Numbered from the stretch's first letter, positions 44,203 to 53,368 are shown. The stretch is DNA of 64,000 nucleotides from Bradyrhizobium sp. B124 (GCF_038967635.1 NZ_CP152413.1:6638001-6702000), one strand, 5' to 3'. Notes: generated by a model from the sequence alone, not told the origin. Translations and numbers: made by a program.

Positions 44203-45072
44203 TCACCATTCGTCGTAGAGCCACTCCCTGGGGATTGGAGGCCGCGCTCTTGCATACGGGGGCTGAGACGTCCGCTCGGGCTTGCGCACGCCAGGAGTCG
44301 GCGGCGTCGGAAGCGGTAACGGCTTCGGCTCGGAGACCTTCGCTAGCGTCCGTTTCATTTCTTCCTGGCTCGCCTTGAGTTCCTCAATGGCTTTGGAGCT
44401 CGCGCGGGCCATCTGTTGCTGGTCCGCCTTGAGCTGCTCGATACTTCGCTCCACATTTTCGAGGTTGCGGGCGATCGTTTGCAGCAGCTGCGCCTGGTCG
44501 GGAAGAGCTGTATTGGCTGCCGGCGCGGCGTCCTGCGGCGGTGCGATCTGAACCGGGGGCGTCGCTTGGGGTGGAGCAGCGTCTGCCGCTGCGACCTGAA
44601 CGGTGGGTGCAGCGGGCTGCGCCGCAAGCGGCGGATTATCCGGGGGCAATGATGGAGTTGAAGCGAGCTGAGGCACCCAACGGGCGACAACCTGCTTGGC
44701 TCCTCTACCATACGACGATTGCAAAGCCAGTGCAGCAACAACGATACATGCTGCCAGCGACAAGCCGGCGAGAGCAAGGAACCCCGGCATTCGGCGCGGC
44801 GATCGCGAGCGAGGTCCGGAAGAGGTAGGGCCAGGCTCGGAAGCGGCAGGGTTGGGTCCGACCGAAGGCGGGGCAGGTTGCGCCGGAGCTGGGGACGCGG
44901 CATCGCGCTCCATTCTTGCAAGCTGTTCACTCAAGCGCGCGAGCTCTTCATTGGCGCGCGTGATCTGCTTGTGGGTTTCTGCGAGTCTTTCGTCGGCGCG
45001 CGTGGCCAAGCCATCGTTCGATTCGACTGGGTTCGGGGTGGGGGTGGAGTTCACTGGCGCTTCCCTTTCCAT
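44203..45072 (-). CDS. Single-pass membrane protein with coiled coils and Pro-rich linkers
   Basis: 289 residues. An N-terminal coiled coil (about 25-57, TRANEELARLSEQLARMER) and a Pro/Ser-rich stretch lead to one transmembrane segment (about 97-115, MPGFLALAGLSLAACIVVAA). A Pro/Ala-rich periplasmic part follows, then a second coiled coil (about 195-245, NVERSIEQLKADQQQMARAS) and a basic, Pro-rich tail. GTG at codon 7 has a better ribosome-binding site (GGAAAGGGAAG) and may be the true start. No domain is recognised; a structural or scaffolding role is a guess. Confidence 0.7.
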   Translation of the reverse strand: MEREAPVNSTPTPNPVESNDGLATRADERLAETHKQITRANEELARLSEQLARMERDAASPAPAQPAPPSVGPNPAASEPGPTSSGPRSRSPRRMPGFLALAGLSLAACIVVAALALQSSYGRGAKQVVARWVPQLASTPSLPPDNPPLAAQPAAPTVQVAAADAAPPQATPPVQIAPPQDAAPAANTALPDQAQLLQTIARNLENVERSIEQLKADQQQMARASSKAIEELKASQEEMKRTLAKVSEPKPLPLPTPPTPGVRKPERTSQPPYARARPPIPREWLYDEW

Positions 45073-45287
45073 CCAATGTCACCCAAGCGTGCCGACTCGG
45101 TTATCCGTTAGGGTCGATCAGCCCCCAGCACTCCCGTCAGTCTTGTCCAAAAAATGGCCGGATGATAGCGGGCTTGAGGTCTCGTGATAATGGAGGGGGA
45201 CCAGCTCGTGCCGGGCACGCTAACGCATTTCCGCCTTGCCCGATAAATCAGGTATCAACTGGTCAGAATGGAAGGGCTCCTGCAGCG

Positions 45288-45878
45288 ATGAACCGCGAAA
45301 CGCATCTCTGGCTGATCCGCCACGCGCCGGTCGACGGTCCGCGCGGCGTGATCCATGCGCCGGATGCGCCCGCGGACCTCGGCGATGTCGCGGCCTTTGC
45401 AGCGTTGCAGGCGATGCTGCCGGTTGACGCTGTCGCGGTCTGCAGTCCGGCGCGGCGCACAAGTGAGACCGCAGCAAAACTGGGCCTTGCGGCAACGGAA
45501 GACGACGCCTTTCGCGAGCAGGATTTTGGCGACTGGACCGGCCGGCGCCACAGCGAGATCGAGGCCGAACTCGGTGCGGCGGCCTATCGCGCATTCTGGC
45601 AATCGCCGGGGACCAACCGGCCGCCCGGCGGCGAAAGTTTTGCCGATCAGATCGCGCGGGCGCGGGCAGGGCTGGCGCGCCTGCCGGCCGGCGACGTCGT
45701 GCTGGTCGTGCACTCCGGCACCATCCGCGCGATCCTCGCAATCGCGCTCGAGCTCGCGCCGGAGCTCGCGCTGCGCTTCGTGATCGATCCGCTGTCGCTG
45801 ACCCGGATCGACCGGCTTGAGAATGCCTGGCGTGTTGTTGCAGTGAACCTGCCGCCGCTACCAACCCCGTCATCCTGA
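45288..45878 (+). CDS. cobC: Histidine phosphatase, probable alpha-ribazole phosphatase
   Basis: 196 residues of the phosphoglycerate-mutase-like family. The phosphohistidine motif is LWLIRHAPVDGP near the N-terminus; later motifs are AVCSPARRTSETAAKLGL, FREQDFGDWTGRRHSEIE and VVLVVHSGTIRAIL with the second His. This pattern and the nearby cobT/cobS favour CobC, which removes phosphate from alpha-ribazole phosphate or cobalamin phosphate. The last three residues and the stop (Pro-Ser-Ser-stop) come from a family B repeat that begins within the gene. Confidence 0.87.
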   Translation: MNRETHLWLIRHAPVDGPRGVIHAPDAPADLGDVAAFAALQAMLPVDAVAVCSPARRTSETAAKLGLAATEDDAFREQDFGDWTGRRHSEIEAELGAAAYRAFWQSPGTNRPPGGESFADQIARARAGLARLPAGDVVLVVHSGTIRAILAIALELAPELALRFVIDPLSLTRIDRLENAWRVVAVNLPPLPTPSS

Positions 45879-45975
45879 GGTGCGAGCTCTTGCGAGCCTC
45901 GAAGGATGCACGGCCACCAGCCGGGCCGTCGACCCTTCGAGGGCCGCTGAAGAAGCGGCCACCTCAGGGTGACGG
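45867..45975. repeat. Dispersed palindromic repeat (family B) ending cobC
   Basis: The inverted repeat CCGTCATCCTGAGG...CCTCAGGGTGACGG supplies the final codons and TGA stop of the phosphatase gene. It also lies 30 bp from the stop of the convergent SDR gene. Confidence 0.8.
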
Positions 45976-46007
45976 TGAAAGAGCGAGGCTGCTTCTACAA
46001 AAGTGCC

Positions 46008-46808
46008 TCACCCATTCCGCCGCTGGCCGCGCAGGGTCGGCAGGCCGATGCCGGCGGCATCGAAGCCGCCGTCGACGGCGAGGATCTGGCCGGTGATGTA
46101 GCTGGCGCGATCCGAGCACAGGAAGAAGATCGCTTCCGCCAGCTCCTCTTCCAGCCCATAGCGGTTGAGCGGGATCGCGTCGTGGTAGTCGGCGCGGATC
46201 TCCGGCGTGTGCACGGCCTTGGCCATCGCGGTCTCGACCGGCCCGGGCGCGACGCCGTTGACGCGGATGCCGAGCGAGGCGAGCTCGACCGCGAGCTGCT
46301 TGGTGAGATGCGCGAGGCCGGCCTTGCTGGTGCCGTAGGCCGAGCGCAGCGTCGAGGCGCGCACCGCCGAGATCGAGGTGATGTTGACGATCGCGCCGCC
46401 GCCATGCTCGCGCATCACAGGCGCGGCCGCCTTGGTGCACAGGAACGGGCCGGTGAGGTTGACCGCCATGATCCGGTTCCAGTCGGCGTCGGAAGTCTCC
46501 AGTACCGGCGTGAACACGGCGATGCCGGCGTTGTTGACGAGCGCATCGAGCCGGCCGAAGCGGTCCGTGATCGCCGCGATCGCTTTGGTTACACCGGCGG
46601 CATCCGATACGTCGCAGGTCAGCGCCAGCGTGGTGTCGGGCTGCTTCAATGCCGCGACCGCGGCGCGCAGCAATTCACCCTCGATGTCGAGCAGCGCGAC
46701 GCGCCAGCCGTTGGCGAGAAAGCGTTTCGCTGCGGCGAGCCCGATGCCGCGCGCGGCGCCGGTCACGAGTGCGACTTTGGGGGAAGCGGAATTCATCGGA
46801 TGGTCCAT
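46008..46808 (-). CDS. Short-chain dehydrogenase/reductase
   Basis: About 266 residues; ATGs at 46796 and 46823 are alternatives. The NAD(P)-binding motif is ALVTGAARGIGLAAAKRF, then LVNNAGIAVFTPV, the catalytic Ser in VNITSISAVRA, and Tyr/Lys in SAYGTSKAGLAHL. LLDIEGELL at the end of beta-2 has the Asp that favours NAD over NADP. The C-terminal ITGQILAVDGGFDAAG is complete. The substrate cannot be deduced. Confidence 0.92.
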   Translation of the reverse strand: MDHPMNSASPKVALVTGAARGIGLAAAKRFLANGWRVALLDIEGELLRAAVAALKQPDTTLALTCDVSDAAGVTKAIAAITDRFGRLDALVNNAGIAVFTPVLETSDADWNRIMAVNLTGPFLCTKAAAPVMREHGGGAIVNITSISAVRASTLRSAYGTSKAGLAHLTKQLAVELASLGIRVNGVAPGPVETAMAKAVHTPEIRADYHDAIPLNRYGLEEELAEAIFFLCSDRASYITGQILAVDGGFDAAGIGLPTLRGQRRNG

Positions 46809-46874
46809 CGGTTCGGGCAGCAAGTCCCGACCGTCTGCGACCTTTGTCCGGTGATGTCAACCGGACCTGTTTCC

Positions 46875-47000
46875 CGTCACCCTGAGGTGCGAGCGCAGCG
46901 AGCCTCGAAGGGTGCACGGCCACCGGCCGGGCCGTGCATCCTTCGAGGCTCGCCCAGCGCCGTAAGCGCGCCGCTGAGCTCGCACCTCATCAGGATGACG
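46875..47000. repeat. Dispersed palindromic repeat (family B)
   Basis: An inverted repeat with CGTCACCCTGAGGTGCGAGC and CTCGCACCTCATCAGGATGA as outer arms lies between the divergent SDR gene and the GIY-YIG pseudogene. The rest of 46824-47105 shows no gene. Confidence 0.75.
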
Positions 47001-47105
47001 GGGACAAGTTTGAGTGGATCATGAGAGAACGGCTATTCCATTCTGCTCTTGACCACGATGTAGGTTGCTTCATCCTGCAGATGTGACAATGACGAGATCA
47101 TCGCG

Positions 47106-47429
47106 ATGGGCATCTACGTCTACATGCTTCGCTGTGCTGACAACTCGTTCTATGTCGGCAGTGCCACCGGCGATGATCTTGCGCCTCGGATCGATCAGCA
47201 CAACGCCGGCGCTTATCCCGGCTACACATTCACCCGGCGACCAGTTGTGCTCGTCTGGTCGGAGCATTTCGATCGCATCACACGGACGGCATCGCGGCGG
47301 AGCGCCAGATCAAGGGTTGGGGCCGCGGGAAGAAGGAAGCTTTGCAGCGATCGGACTGGACGACCATCAGCCAGTTGTCGCGCCGACGTGGCGGCGCCGC
47401 GCGCGGTGATTCTCTCCCCGTCATCCTGA
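47106..47429 (+). pseudogene. GIY-YIG nuclease family gene, frameshifted
   Basis: The first 58 or so residues are a good GIY-YIG domain (GIYVYMLRCADNSFYVGSAT, AGAYPGYTFTRRPVVLVWSE). After FDRIT the frame becomes nonsense (RTASRRSARS). In the frame reached by restoring one missing base near 47280-47285, the expected family continuation DGIAAERQIKGWGRGKKEAL appears, then SDWTTISQLSRRRG. A single-base loss near 47281 therefore broke the gene. Frame 0 ends in SPSS-stop inside a family B repeat. A sequencing error cannot be excluded. Confidence 0.78.
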
Positions 47430-47523
47430 GGAGCCGCGAAGCGGCGTCTCGAAGGATGCACGGCCCCCAGCCCGGGCCGCGCACCCTTCGAGGCTCGCTC
47501 CGCTCGCACCTCAGGGTGACGGG
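47417..47523. repeat. Dispersed palindromic repeat (family B)
   Basis: CCCGTCATCCTGAGG...CCTCAGGGTGACGGG forms the outer arms. It covers the end of the GIY-YIG pseudogene and stops about 20 bp before the convergent chemoreceptor's stop codon. Confidence 0.8.
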
Positions 47524-47545
47524 GAGAAAGTCATCGCACCGCAAC

Positions 47546-49216
47546 CTAAGCCGCGAGCTCGGCGGAGGCGCGCTGCATATTGGTCGACATGTCCTGCGTC
47601 ACGATGCTCTGCTCCTCGACCGCGGCGGCGGTGGAGGTGATGTATTCGTTGACGCCGGCGATCGCCGCCTTGATCTCGGACAGCGAGGTGACCACTTCGG
47701 CGGCGATCGAGTTCAGCGCATCGATCTCCGAGGAGATCGTGTCGGTCGCCTGCTTGGCCTGGTTGGCGAGGCTCTTCACCTCCGAGGCCACCACCGCGAA
47801 GCCGCGGCCGGCTTCGCCCGCACGCGCCGATTCGATCGTGGCGTTGAGCGCGAGCAGGTTGATCTGCCCGGTGATGCTCGAGATCATCTCGACGATGCCG
47901 CTCATCGCCTGAGCCGCGGCGTTGAGCTTCTGCGCCTGTCCGTCGGCAGCCTCGACGCGGCCGCTGGCGACCGCGGCGTTCTGCTTCGACTTGGTCATGG
48001 TCTCCGAGATCTCGCGGATTGAAGCGCTCATCTCTTCGCTGCCGGCGGCAACCGCCTCGATCAGGCCGCGCGCGCTGTCGGCCTTCTTGCGGCCGATCGC
48101 CTGCGCGGTGATGTCGGTGGCGTATTTCACCACCTTGTAGGGCTTGCCGTTGAGATCGAGGATCGGGTTGTAGGAGGCCTGGATCCAGATCTCGCGGCCG
48201 CCCTTGGCGATGCGCCTGTATTCGGCGGCCTGGAACTCGCCGCGGTTCAGCGCCCCCCAGAACTCGCGGTAGCCCGACGAACTCGCCTCGACTGGCTCGA
48301 CGAACATGCTGTGATGTTTGCCCTGAATCTCGGCGAGCAGATAGCCCATCGCGGCGAGGAAGTTCGGGTTCGCGGTGCGAATCGTGCCGTCCATGTTGAA
48401 CTCGATCACGGCTTGCGACTTGCCGATGGCGTCGATCTGGCCGTCATTGTCGGCGGCCTTCAGCTTCTGCTGCGTGACGTCGGTTGCGAACTTGACGACC
48501 TTGAACGGTTTGCCGCGGTCGTCGAGGATCGGGTTGTAGCTGGCGAGAATCCAGATCTCCTTGCCACCCTTGGCGACCCGCTTGAACTCGCCGGTCTCGA
48601 ACTCGCCGCGGTTCAGCCGTGCCCAGAAATCGCTATAGGCCGGGCTGTCGCGGTCGGCCGGCGGCATGAACATGCTGTGATGCTTGCCCTGAATCTCGGC
48701 GAGCGAGTAACCCATCGCGCCGAGGAAGTTCTCGTTGGCATTGACGATGGTGCCGTCCATGTTGAACTCGATCACCGCCTGCGCGCGGCCGATCGCGGCG
48801 ATCTTGCCGGCGTCTTCCATGCTGTGGATCTTCTGCGCGGTGATGTCGGTGGCGAACTTGATGACGCCGACCGGCTTGCCGTTCTTGTCCGTGATCGGAT
48901 TGTAGGAGGCCTGGATCCAGACCTCGCGGCCGCCCTTGGCAACGCGCTTGTACTGGGCGGCCTGGAATTCGCCGCGGTTGAGGCTCGCCCAGAACGCGCG
49001 ATAGTCGTGGCTGTCGCGATACGCCGGCTCGACGAACATGCTGTGGTGCTTGCCCCTGATCTCGTCGAGCGAGTAGCCCATCGCGTTCAGGAAGTTTTCG
49101 TTGGCGGTGACGATGGTGCCGTCGAGCTTGAACTCGATCACCGCCTGCGATTTGCCGATCGCTGCGGCTTGCGCCAGCGCATTGTCGATGTTTGCCTTGT
49201 TGCTGAAACTGAACAT
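47546..49216 (-). CDS. Cytoplasmic chemoreceptor with three tandem PAS domains
   Basis: 556 residues from the ATG at 49216 with GGAG seven bases upstream. Three PAS(-PAC) domains repeat with a period of 122 residues: [10 protein letters not shown] starts at 20, [10 protein letters not shown] at 142 and [10 protein letters not shown] at 264. Each also has GKHHSMF and a WI.ASYNPI.D..GKP..V.K.ATD.T tail. The methyl-accepting signalling domain (about 390-556) has [20 protein letters not shown] and [18 protein letters not shown]. No membrane segment is seen, so it is an intracellular sensor, possibly of redox or a bound cofactor. The PAS copies are very similar, pointing to recent internal duplication. 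Confidence 0.92.
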   Translation of the reverse strand: MFSFSNKANIDNALAQAAAIGKSQAVIEFKLDGTIVTANENFLNAMGYSLDEIRGKHHSMFVEPAYRDSHDYRAFWASLNRGEFQAAQYKRVAKGGREVWIQASYNPITDKNGKPVGVIKFATDITAQKIHSMEDAGKIAAIGRAQAVIEFNMDGTIVNANENFLGAMGYSLAEIQGKHHSMFMPPADRDSPAYSDFWARLNRGEFETGEFKRVAKGGKEIWILASYNPILDDRGKPFKVVKFATDVTQQKLKAADNDGQIDAIGKSQAVIEFNMDGTIRTANPNFLAAMGYLLAEIQGKHHSMFVEPVEASSSGYREFWGALNRGEFQAAEYRRIAKGGREIWIQASYNPILDLNGKPYKVVKYATDITAQAIGRKKADSARGLIEAVAAGSEEMSASIREISETMTKSKQNAAVASGRVEAADGQAQKLNAAAQAMSGIVEMISSITGQINLLALNATIESARAGEAGRGFAVVASEVKSLANQAKQATDTISSEIDALNSIAAEVVTSLSEIKAAIAGVNEYITSTAAAVEEQSIVTQDMSTNMQRASAELAA

Positions 49217-49701
49217 CAGGGCTCCGTGAAGTTTCAAATGAAACGGGATGGGAAATTGGATCGACGCAACTCACGGAAAGGTTGCAGCGAGCCGTTTAGC
49301 ATCGGTAAAGCCTGCGGCCTGGCACGGACTGCATAACGCAGCGCGGCGCGCGCGCATCTATCTCAGTTTGCGAAGCAATTTTTTGATCTGCACGCTATCA
49401 TTCATAGTCGGGATGCGATGTTCACCGTAATCTTACGGATGAAAATTGGTGACAACTTTTGTCTGATGCAGATGATCGCAACGCGTCCACTTCAGCAACG
49501 CTGATAGACCTATTACGAGCGTTGATATTGCCGACTGCTTCACGGATCGATTCAGTACCGCGATTCGCGTGCTCAACGAATGCGAGTCGCGTCGATGCCC
49601 GCTCGCGGCGCCGGGCGACGGGCAAAATAATTTCCGCGCGAGATGTCGGCAGAGCGGTTTCCGGTTCGTCCTCCGGGTACTGGTTCCACGATGGAGTTCT
49701 A
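49217..49701. other. Intergenic region, chemoreceptor / GST
   Basis: About 485 bp between divergent genes. The middle (49370-49470) is clearly less GC-rich than the flanks, as for promoters or remnant DNA. A leftward open frame of 96 codons (49422-49712) overlaps the GST start; it has plausible composition but no recognisable domain and was not accepted as a gene. Confidence 0.45.
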
Positions 49702-50355
49702 ATGTCGCTCACACTGCATTACCACCCGCTGTCGTCGTTCTGCTGGAAGGCGCTGGTCGCACTTTACGAGAACGGCGCGCCGTTCACGCCGAACATGGTC
49801 AATCTCGGCGATCCCGCCGAGCGCGCGGCGCTGCTCGCGCTGTCGCCGATCGGCCGCTTTCCTGTCCTTCACGACGAGGCGCGCGGCGAGGCGGTGCCTG
49901 AATCGAGCATCGTTATCGAATATCTCGACCGGCACTATCCCGGCACCGTCGAGTTGATTCCTGACGACCCGGAGCTTGCGTTGCAGACCCGGCTGCGCGA
50001 CCGCTTCCTCGATCTCTACGTCCATCTGCCGTTGCAGAAGATCGTCGGCGACCGGCTGCGTCCGGCGGACAGCAAGGATCCGCGTGGCGTCGCCGAAGCG
50101 CGGGCGCAGCTCCGCACCTCCTATGCGATCCTCGACCAGCAGCTCGCGCAAGGCGGCTGGATGATGGGTGAGCAGGTTTCGCTGGCCGACTGCGCCGCCG
50201 CGCCGGCGCTGTTCTACGGCAACAAGGTCGAGCCGATCGGGGAGGGCCACCCGCATCTGGCGGCCTATCTCGAGCGGCTGATGGCGCGGCCGTCCTTCGC
50301 GCGCGTCCTCAAGGAAGCCGAGCCCTATTTCGGCATGTTCCCCAAGGAAGACTGA
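49702..50355 (+). CDS. Glutathione S-transferase family protein
   Basis: 217 residues. The thioredoxin-like domain starts MSLTLHYHPLSSFCWKALVA, with the SSFCWK active-site stretch, and has IGRFPVLHDEARGEAVPESS, where PESSIVIEYLD is the glutathione-binding strand-turn. The C-terminal domain has VSLADCAAAPALFYGNKVEP. The ATG at 49702 is chosen for homology; an upstream in-frame ATG covers non-coding DNA. It leads a run of small rightward genes. Confidence 0.92.
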   Translation: MSLTLHYHPLSSFCWKALVALYENGAPFTPNMVNLGDPAERAALLALSPIGRFPVLHDEARGEAVPESSIVIEYLDRHYPGTVELIPDDPELALQTRLRDRFLDLYVHLPLQKIVGDRLRPADSKDPRGVAEARAQLRTSYAILDQQLAQGGWMMGEQVSLADCAAAPALFYGNKVEPIGEGHPHLAAYLERLMARPSFARVLKEAEPYFGMFPKED

Positions 50356-50382
50356 AAAGGAAACCTGAAAAAGGGAACCTGA

Positions 50383-50440
50383 GGTCCGATCAGGACCCCG
50401 AAAATAAATGCGGCGCGATGTCGTTTTCGCGCCGCCCCGT
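50383..50440 (+). terminator. Hairpin region after GST gene
   Basis: A short stem GGTCC-GATCA-GGACC (50383-50397) is followed by a stronger hairpin, GCGGCGCGA (50410-50418) with TCGCGCCGC (50427-50435). It lies 50 bp after the GST stop and may end that transcript. A run of T after the stem is weak. Confidence 0.5.
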
Positions 50441-50517
50441 TCGTCTTCTCCCTGAAGCCCGGGTTCTGGAGCGCCGGTCGCGCCGAGGGGCCCGGGCGAC
50501 ATCTGTGTGGAGACGAC

Positions 50518-50889
50518 ATGGCTGCAGCTGGCAACAGGGCCGAGATCATCCGCGGGATCTTCGCCGCCTATCTCGCCAATGACCGCGCGAGCGTCGAGGC
50601 CGCGTTCGCGGAGGATTTCCGCTTCTCGACGCCCTATGGCGAGAACATCGACAAGCCGCGCTATTTCGCCGAGTGCTGGCGCGACTCTGGCTGGATCGGC
50701 CGTCACGAGATCGAGCGCATCATGGTCGATGGCGTTGAGGCCTACGTCACCTATCGCTGCGTCGCCCGCGACGGCAAGAGCTTCCGCAACACCGAGTTCT
50801 TCGTGTTCGACGGCGACAAGGTGTCGCGCATTGACGTCTATTTCGGTCCGTCGCATCAGGACGGCGAACTGGTCAGGCAGGATCGATAA
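50518..50889 (+). CDS. SnoaL/NTF2-like protein
   Basis: 123 residues of the SnoaL-like ketosteroid-isomerase superfamily: AEIIRGIFAAYLANDRASVE, AFAEDFRFSTPYGENID and YRCVARDGKSFRNTEFFVFD are typical strands. The C-terminus FGPSHQDGELVRQDR is common in one annotated subgroup. It is 70 bp before the serine hydrolase gene and probably co-transcribed with it. The substrate is unknown. Confidence 0.88.
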   Translation: MAAAGNRAEIIRGIFAAYLANDRASVEAAFAEDFRFSTPYGENIDKPRYFAECWRDSGWIGRHEIERIMVDGVEAYVTYRCVARDGKSFRNTEFFVFDGDKVSRIDVYFGPSHQDGELVRQDR

Positions 50890-50959
50890 GGCAGCGCCGG
50901 TGATATCGCTCGCGCGATCGTCGCAGGCGAGCCCGAATTCTGCGAAGGAAACCTGGAAA

Positions 50960-52165
50960 ATGTCCATTGCGAGTGAAAGCAGCGGCCTGTCGCAGGCACG
51001 GCTTGGACGCATGCGCGAAGTGCTGGCACGCCATGTCGATGGTGGCGACGTTCCAGGCCTCGTGGCGCTGGTCAGCCGCCGCGGCGAGATCCATGCAGAT
51101 GTGCTTGGCCGCATGGCGATGGACGGGCCGCCGATGCAGCGCGACACCATCTTCCGCATCGCCTCGATGACCAAGCCGGTGACGGCGGTCGCCGCAATGA
51201 TCCTGGTCGAGGAATGCCGGCTCAAGCTCGATGATCCCATCGATCGCTGGCTGCCCGAGCTCGCCGATCGCCGTGTGTTGCGCACTATCGAATCCGAGAT
51301 CCACGACACGGTGCCGGCCAAGCGCGCGATCACGCTGCGCGACCTTCTCACCTTCCGTCTCGGGCTCGGCATGATCCCGGTGTTTCCGGCGCGCTATCCG
51401 ATCCAGATGGCGATCGCGGATGCCGGCTTTGCGCCCGGGCCGGTGTTTCCGTCGTTTCCGCCGGACGAATTGCTGCGCCGCTACGGCACGCTGCCGCTGG
51501 CCTATCAGCCCGGTGAACGCTGGCTCTACGACGCGGGGAGCCAGATCCTCGGCGTCCTGATCGCGCGTGTCGCAGGAACCTCGTTCGCCGGCTTCCTGGA
51601 AGAGCGGATCTTCGGGCCGCTCGGCATGAACGATACGGCTTTCCATGTGCCGCAACATAAGTTGTCGCGATTTGCGACGTGCTATGGCGGCGATCCTGCG
51701 ACCGGCACGCTGAAAGTGTTCGACCAACCTGCGACCGGCAAATTCGCGGCGCCGCCGGTGTTCGAGAACGGCAGCGCCGGGCTGGTGTCGACCGCGGATG
51801 ATTTCAACGCCTTCGCGCAGATGTTGCTCAATGGCGGACGGCTCGGTACCGAGCGCATTCTGTCGCGTCCCTCAGTGGAGCTGATGACTTCGAACCAGAT
51901 CACGCCGGAACAGAAACTTGGCTCCGAGTTCTTGCTCGGTCCGTGCGGCTGGGGCTTCGGGCTGTCGGTGTTCACCGCGCGCGACGATCTCTGCCATGTG
52001 CCGGGCCGCTACGGCTGGGACGGCGGCTATGGCACCTCCTGGTATTCCGACCCGCGCGAAACGATGACCGGAATCCTGCTGACCCAGCGCATGATGGATT
52101 CGCCGCAGCCGCCCGCGGTGTTCGCCGATTTCTGGACGCTCGCCTATCAGGCGATCGATGACTAG
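50960..52165 (+). CDS. Serine hydrolase (class C beta-lactamase/EstB family)
   Basis: 401 residues. The catalytic SxxK motif is IASMTK in DTIFRIASMTKPVTAVAAMI and the second motif is the Tyr of RWLYDAGSQILGVL. The third region has GYGTSWYSDP, where an HxG or KTG box would be expected. No signal peptide is seen, so the protein is cytoplasmic and more likely an esterase or peptidase than a beta-lactamase. The ATG at 50960 follows GAAGGAAACC. A same-frame open stretch runs upstream through the SnoaL gene and is a shadow. Confidence 0.88.
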   Translation: MSIASESSGLSQARLGRMREVLARHVDGGDVPGLVALVSRRGEIHADVLGRMAMDGPPMQRDTIFRIASMTKPVTAVAAMILVEECRLKLDDPIDRWLPELADRRVLRTIESEIHDTVPAKRAITLRDLLTFRLGLGMIPVFPARYPIQMAIADAGFAPGPVFPSFPPDELLRRYGTLPLAYQPGERWLYDAGSQILGVLIARVAGTSFAGFLEERIFGPLGMNDTAFHVPQHKLSRFATCYGGDPATGTLKVFDQPATGKFAAPPVFENGSAGLVSTADDFNAFAQMLLNGGRLGTERILSRPSVELMTSNQITPEQKLGSEFLLGPCGWGFGLSVFTARDDLCHVPGRYGWDGGYGTSWYSDPRETMTGILLTQRMMDSPQPPAVFADFWTLAYQAIDD

Positions 52166-52288
52166 CCTGGAGTGCGCGTCAATGACCTCGAGAATAATTT
52201 CAAACGCCGTGTCGGAATCGCAGACTCAGCATCGTCGTTCAATCGAGCGCCGGTGCTGAGATCGGCTCAGAGACAACGGAGCAGGACG

Positions 52289-52705
52289 ATGAAGTTCATG
52301 GTGATAGTGAAGGCGAACAAGGATACCGAGGCCGGCGTGATGCCGAGCACCGAGCTGCTCGCCGCGATGGGCAAGTTCAACGAGGAGATGGTCAAGGCCG
52401 GCGTGATGCAGGCCGGCGAGGGCCTGCATCCGACCAACAAGGGCGCGCGCGTCAAATATGCCGGCGGGCAGAGCACCGTGAGCCACGGACCGTTCAGCCC
52501 GACCGGCGATCTGGTCTGCGGCTTCTGGCTGATCGAGACCAGGTCGCTCGATGAAGCGATCGACTGGATGAAGCGCGCGCCGTTCGGCGGCGGCTCCGAG
52601 ATCGAGATCCGCCAGGTGTTTGCCGCGGAGGATTTCGGCGAGGCGCTGACGCCCGAGTTGCGCGAGCAGGGAGAGCGCCTGCGTGCGCAGGCCGGAAGGA
52701 AGTAA
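52289..52705 (+). CDS. YCII-related protein
   Basis: 138 residues. MKFMVIVKANKDTEAGVMPS, MQAGEGLHPTNKGARVKYAG and TVSHGPFSPTGDLVCGFWLI match the YCII-like DGPF family; the DGPF box is altered to HGPF. The EIEIRQVFAAEDFGEALTPE tail is typical. GGAGCAGGACG precedes the ATG. It is the first of three YCII-type genes in a row. Confidence 0.9.
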   Translation: MKFMVIVKANKDTEAGVMPSTELLAAMGKFNEEMVKAGVMQAGEGLHPTNKGARVKYAGGQSTVSHGPFSPTGDLVCGFWLIETRSLDEAIDWMKRAPFGGGSEIEIRQVFAAEDFGEALTPELREQGERLRAQAGRK

Positions 52706-52863
52706 TGACTTCGTCATTCCAGGCTTGCGCGTCCAAATCGGCTGTTGCCGACTTGGACAAATACCAAGCGCCGAATTCGGGTAAACTCGAATTCGGACGG
52801 CGCATTCCTGAAATGACGGGGATGAGAACTCCACGTGATTCAACTAGCAAGAAAGTCCGACCA

Positions 52864-53289
52864 ATGCGTTTCATGATGCTGATGATCCCGCTCGGCTACG
52901 AGTCCGCGCCGGCCAAGCTCGAGCTCGACCCGGAACGGGTCGCCGCGATGATGCGATACAATCAGGCGCTGAAGGACGCCGGCGTGCTGATCACGCTGGA
53001 AGGCCTGCATCCGCCGGCCTCAGGCGCGCGCGTCAAGTTCGACACCGGCCTGCCGGTGGTGATCGACGGTCCGTTCACCGAGGCCAAGGAAGTGATCGGA
53101 GGCTTCTGGATGATCGAGGTCGCCTCGCGCGCCGAAGCGATCGCATGGGCGAAGCAGTGCCCGGCCTCCGCCAACGAGATGATCGAGATCCGCCAGGTGC
53201 AGGAGATGGCGGATTTCTCCGAGGAAGTGCAGCAGGCGGCCGCGACCTTCGAACATCCGCAGGGCGGCTGGGGCAAGGCGCTGCGCTGA
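52864..53289 (+). CDS. YCII/DGPF-domain protein
   Basis: 141 residues: MRFMMLMIPLGYESAPAKLE, LEGLHPPASGARVKFDTGLP and VVIDGPFTEAKEVIGGFWMI with an intact DGPF box. EIRQVQEMADFSEEVQQAA is the usual C-terminal part. It is closely related to the gene before it (shared GLHP..GARVK), suggesting duplication. The gap of about 160 bp between the two has no gene. Confidence 0.92.
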   Translation: MRFMMLMIPLGYESAPAKLELDPERVAAMMRYNQALKDAGVLITLEGLHPPASGARVKFDTGLPVVIDGPFTEAKEVIGGFWMIEVASRAEAIAWAKQCPASANEMIEIRQVQEMADFSEEVQQAAATFEHPQGGWGKALR

Positions 53290-53302
53290 ATTTCAAACGA
53301 AA

Positions 53303-53331
53303 CGCGATGCCGCCGCAAAAGCGGCATCGCG
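53303..53331 (+). terminator. Hairpin between YCII genes
   Basis: CGCGATGCCGC (53303-53313) pairs perfectly with GCGGCATCGCG (53321-53331) around CGCAAAA. It lies 14 bp after one YCII stop and 38 bp before the next YCII start. It could be a terminator or a processing site; there is no T-run. Confidence 0.55.
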
Positions 53332-53368
53332 TCCCCAACTGATTGTCAAACCACAACGGAGAAGCACG

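Noticed and set aside
9671..47523. Dispersed inverted repeats as a possible CRISPR array
   Set aside because: Copies are scattered, of variable length and palindromic throughout; there is no regular spacer pattern and no cas gene.
49422..49712. Leftward 96-codon frame before GST
   Set aside because: Plausible composition but no domain, no clear ribosome-binding site and overlap with the GST start; not enough support.
50507..52165. Serine hydrolase read as a 552-residue protein
   Set aside because: The first 150 codons overlap the SnoaL-like gene in another frame; a good start with its own ribosome-binding site lies at 50960.
50960..52165. Beta-lactamase conferring resistance
   Set aside because: SxxK is present, but there is no signal peptide and the Tyr-x-Asn and KTG boxes are not canonical; an esterase or peptidase is more likely.
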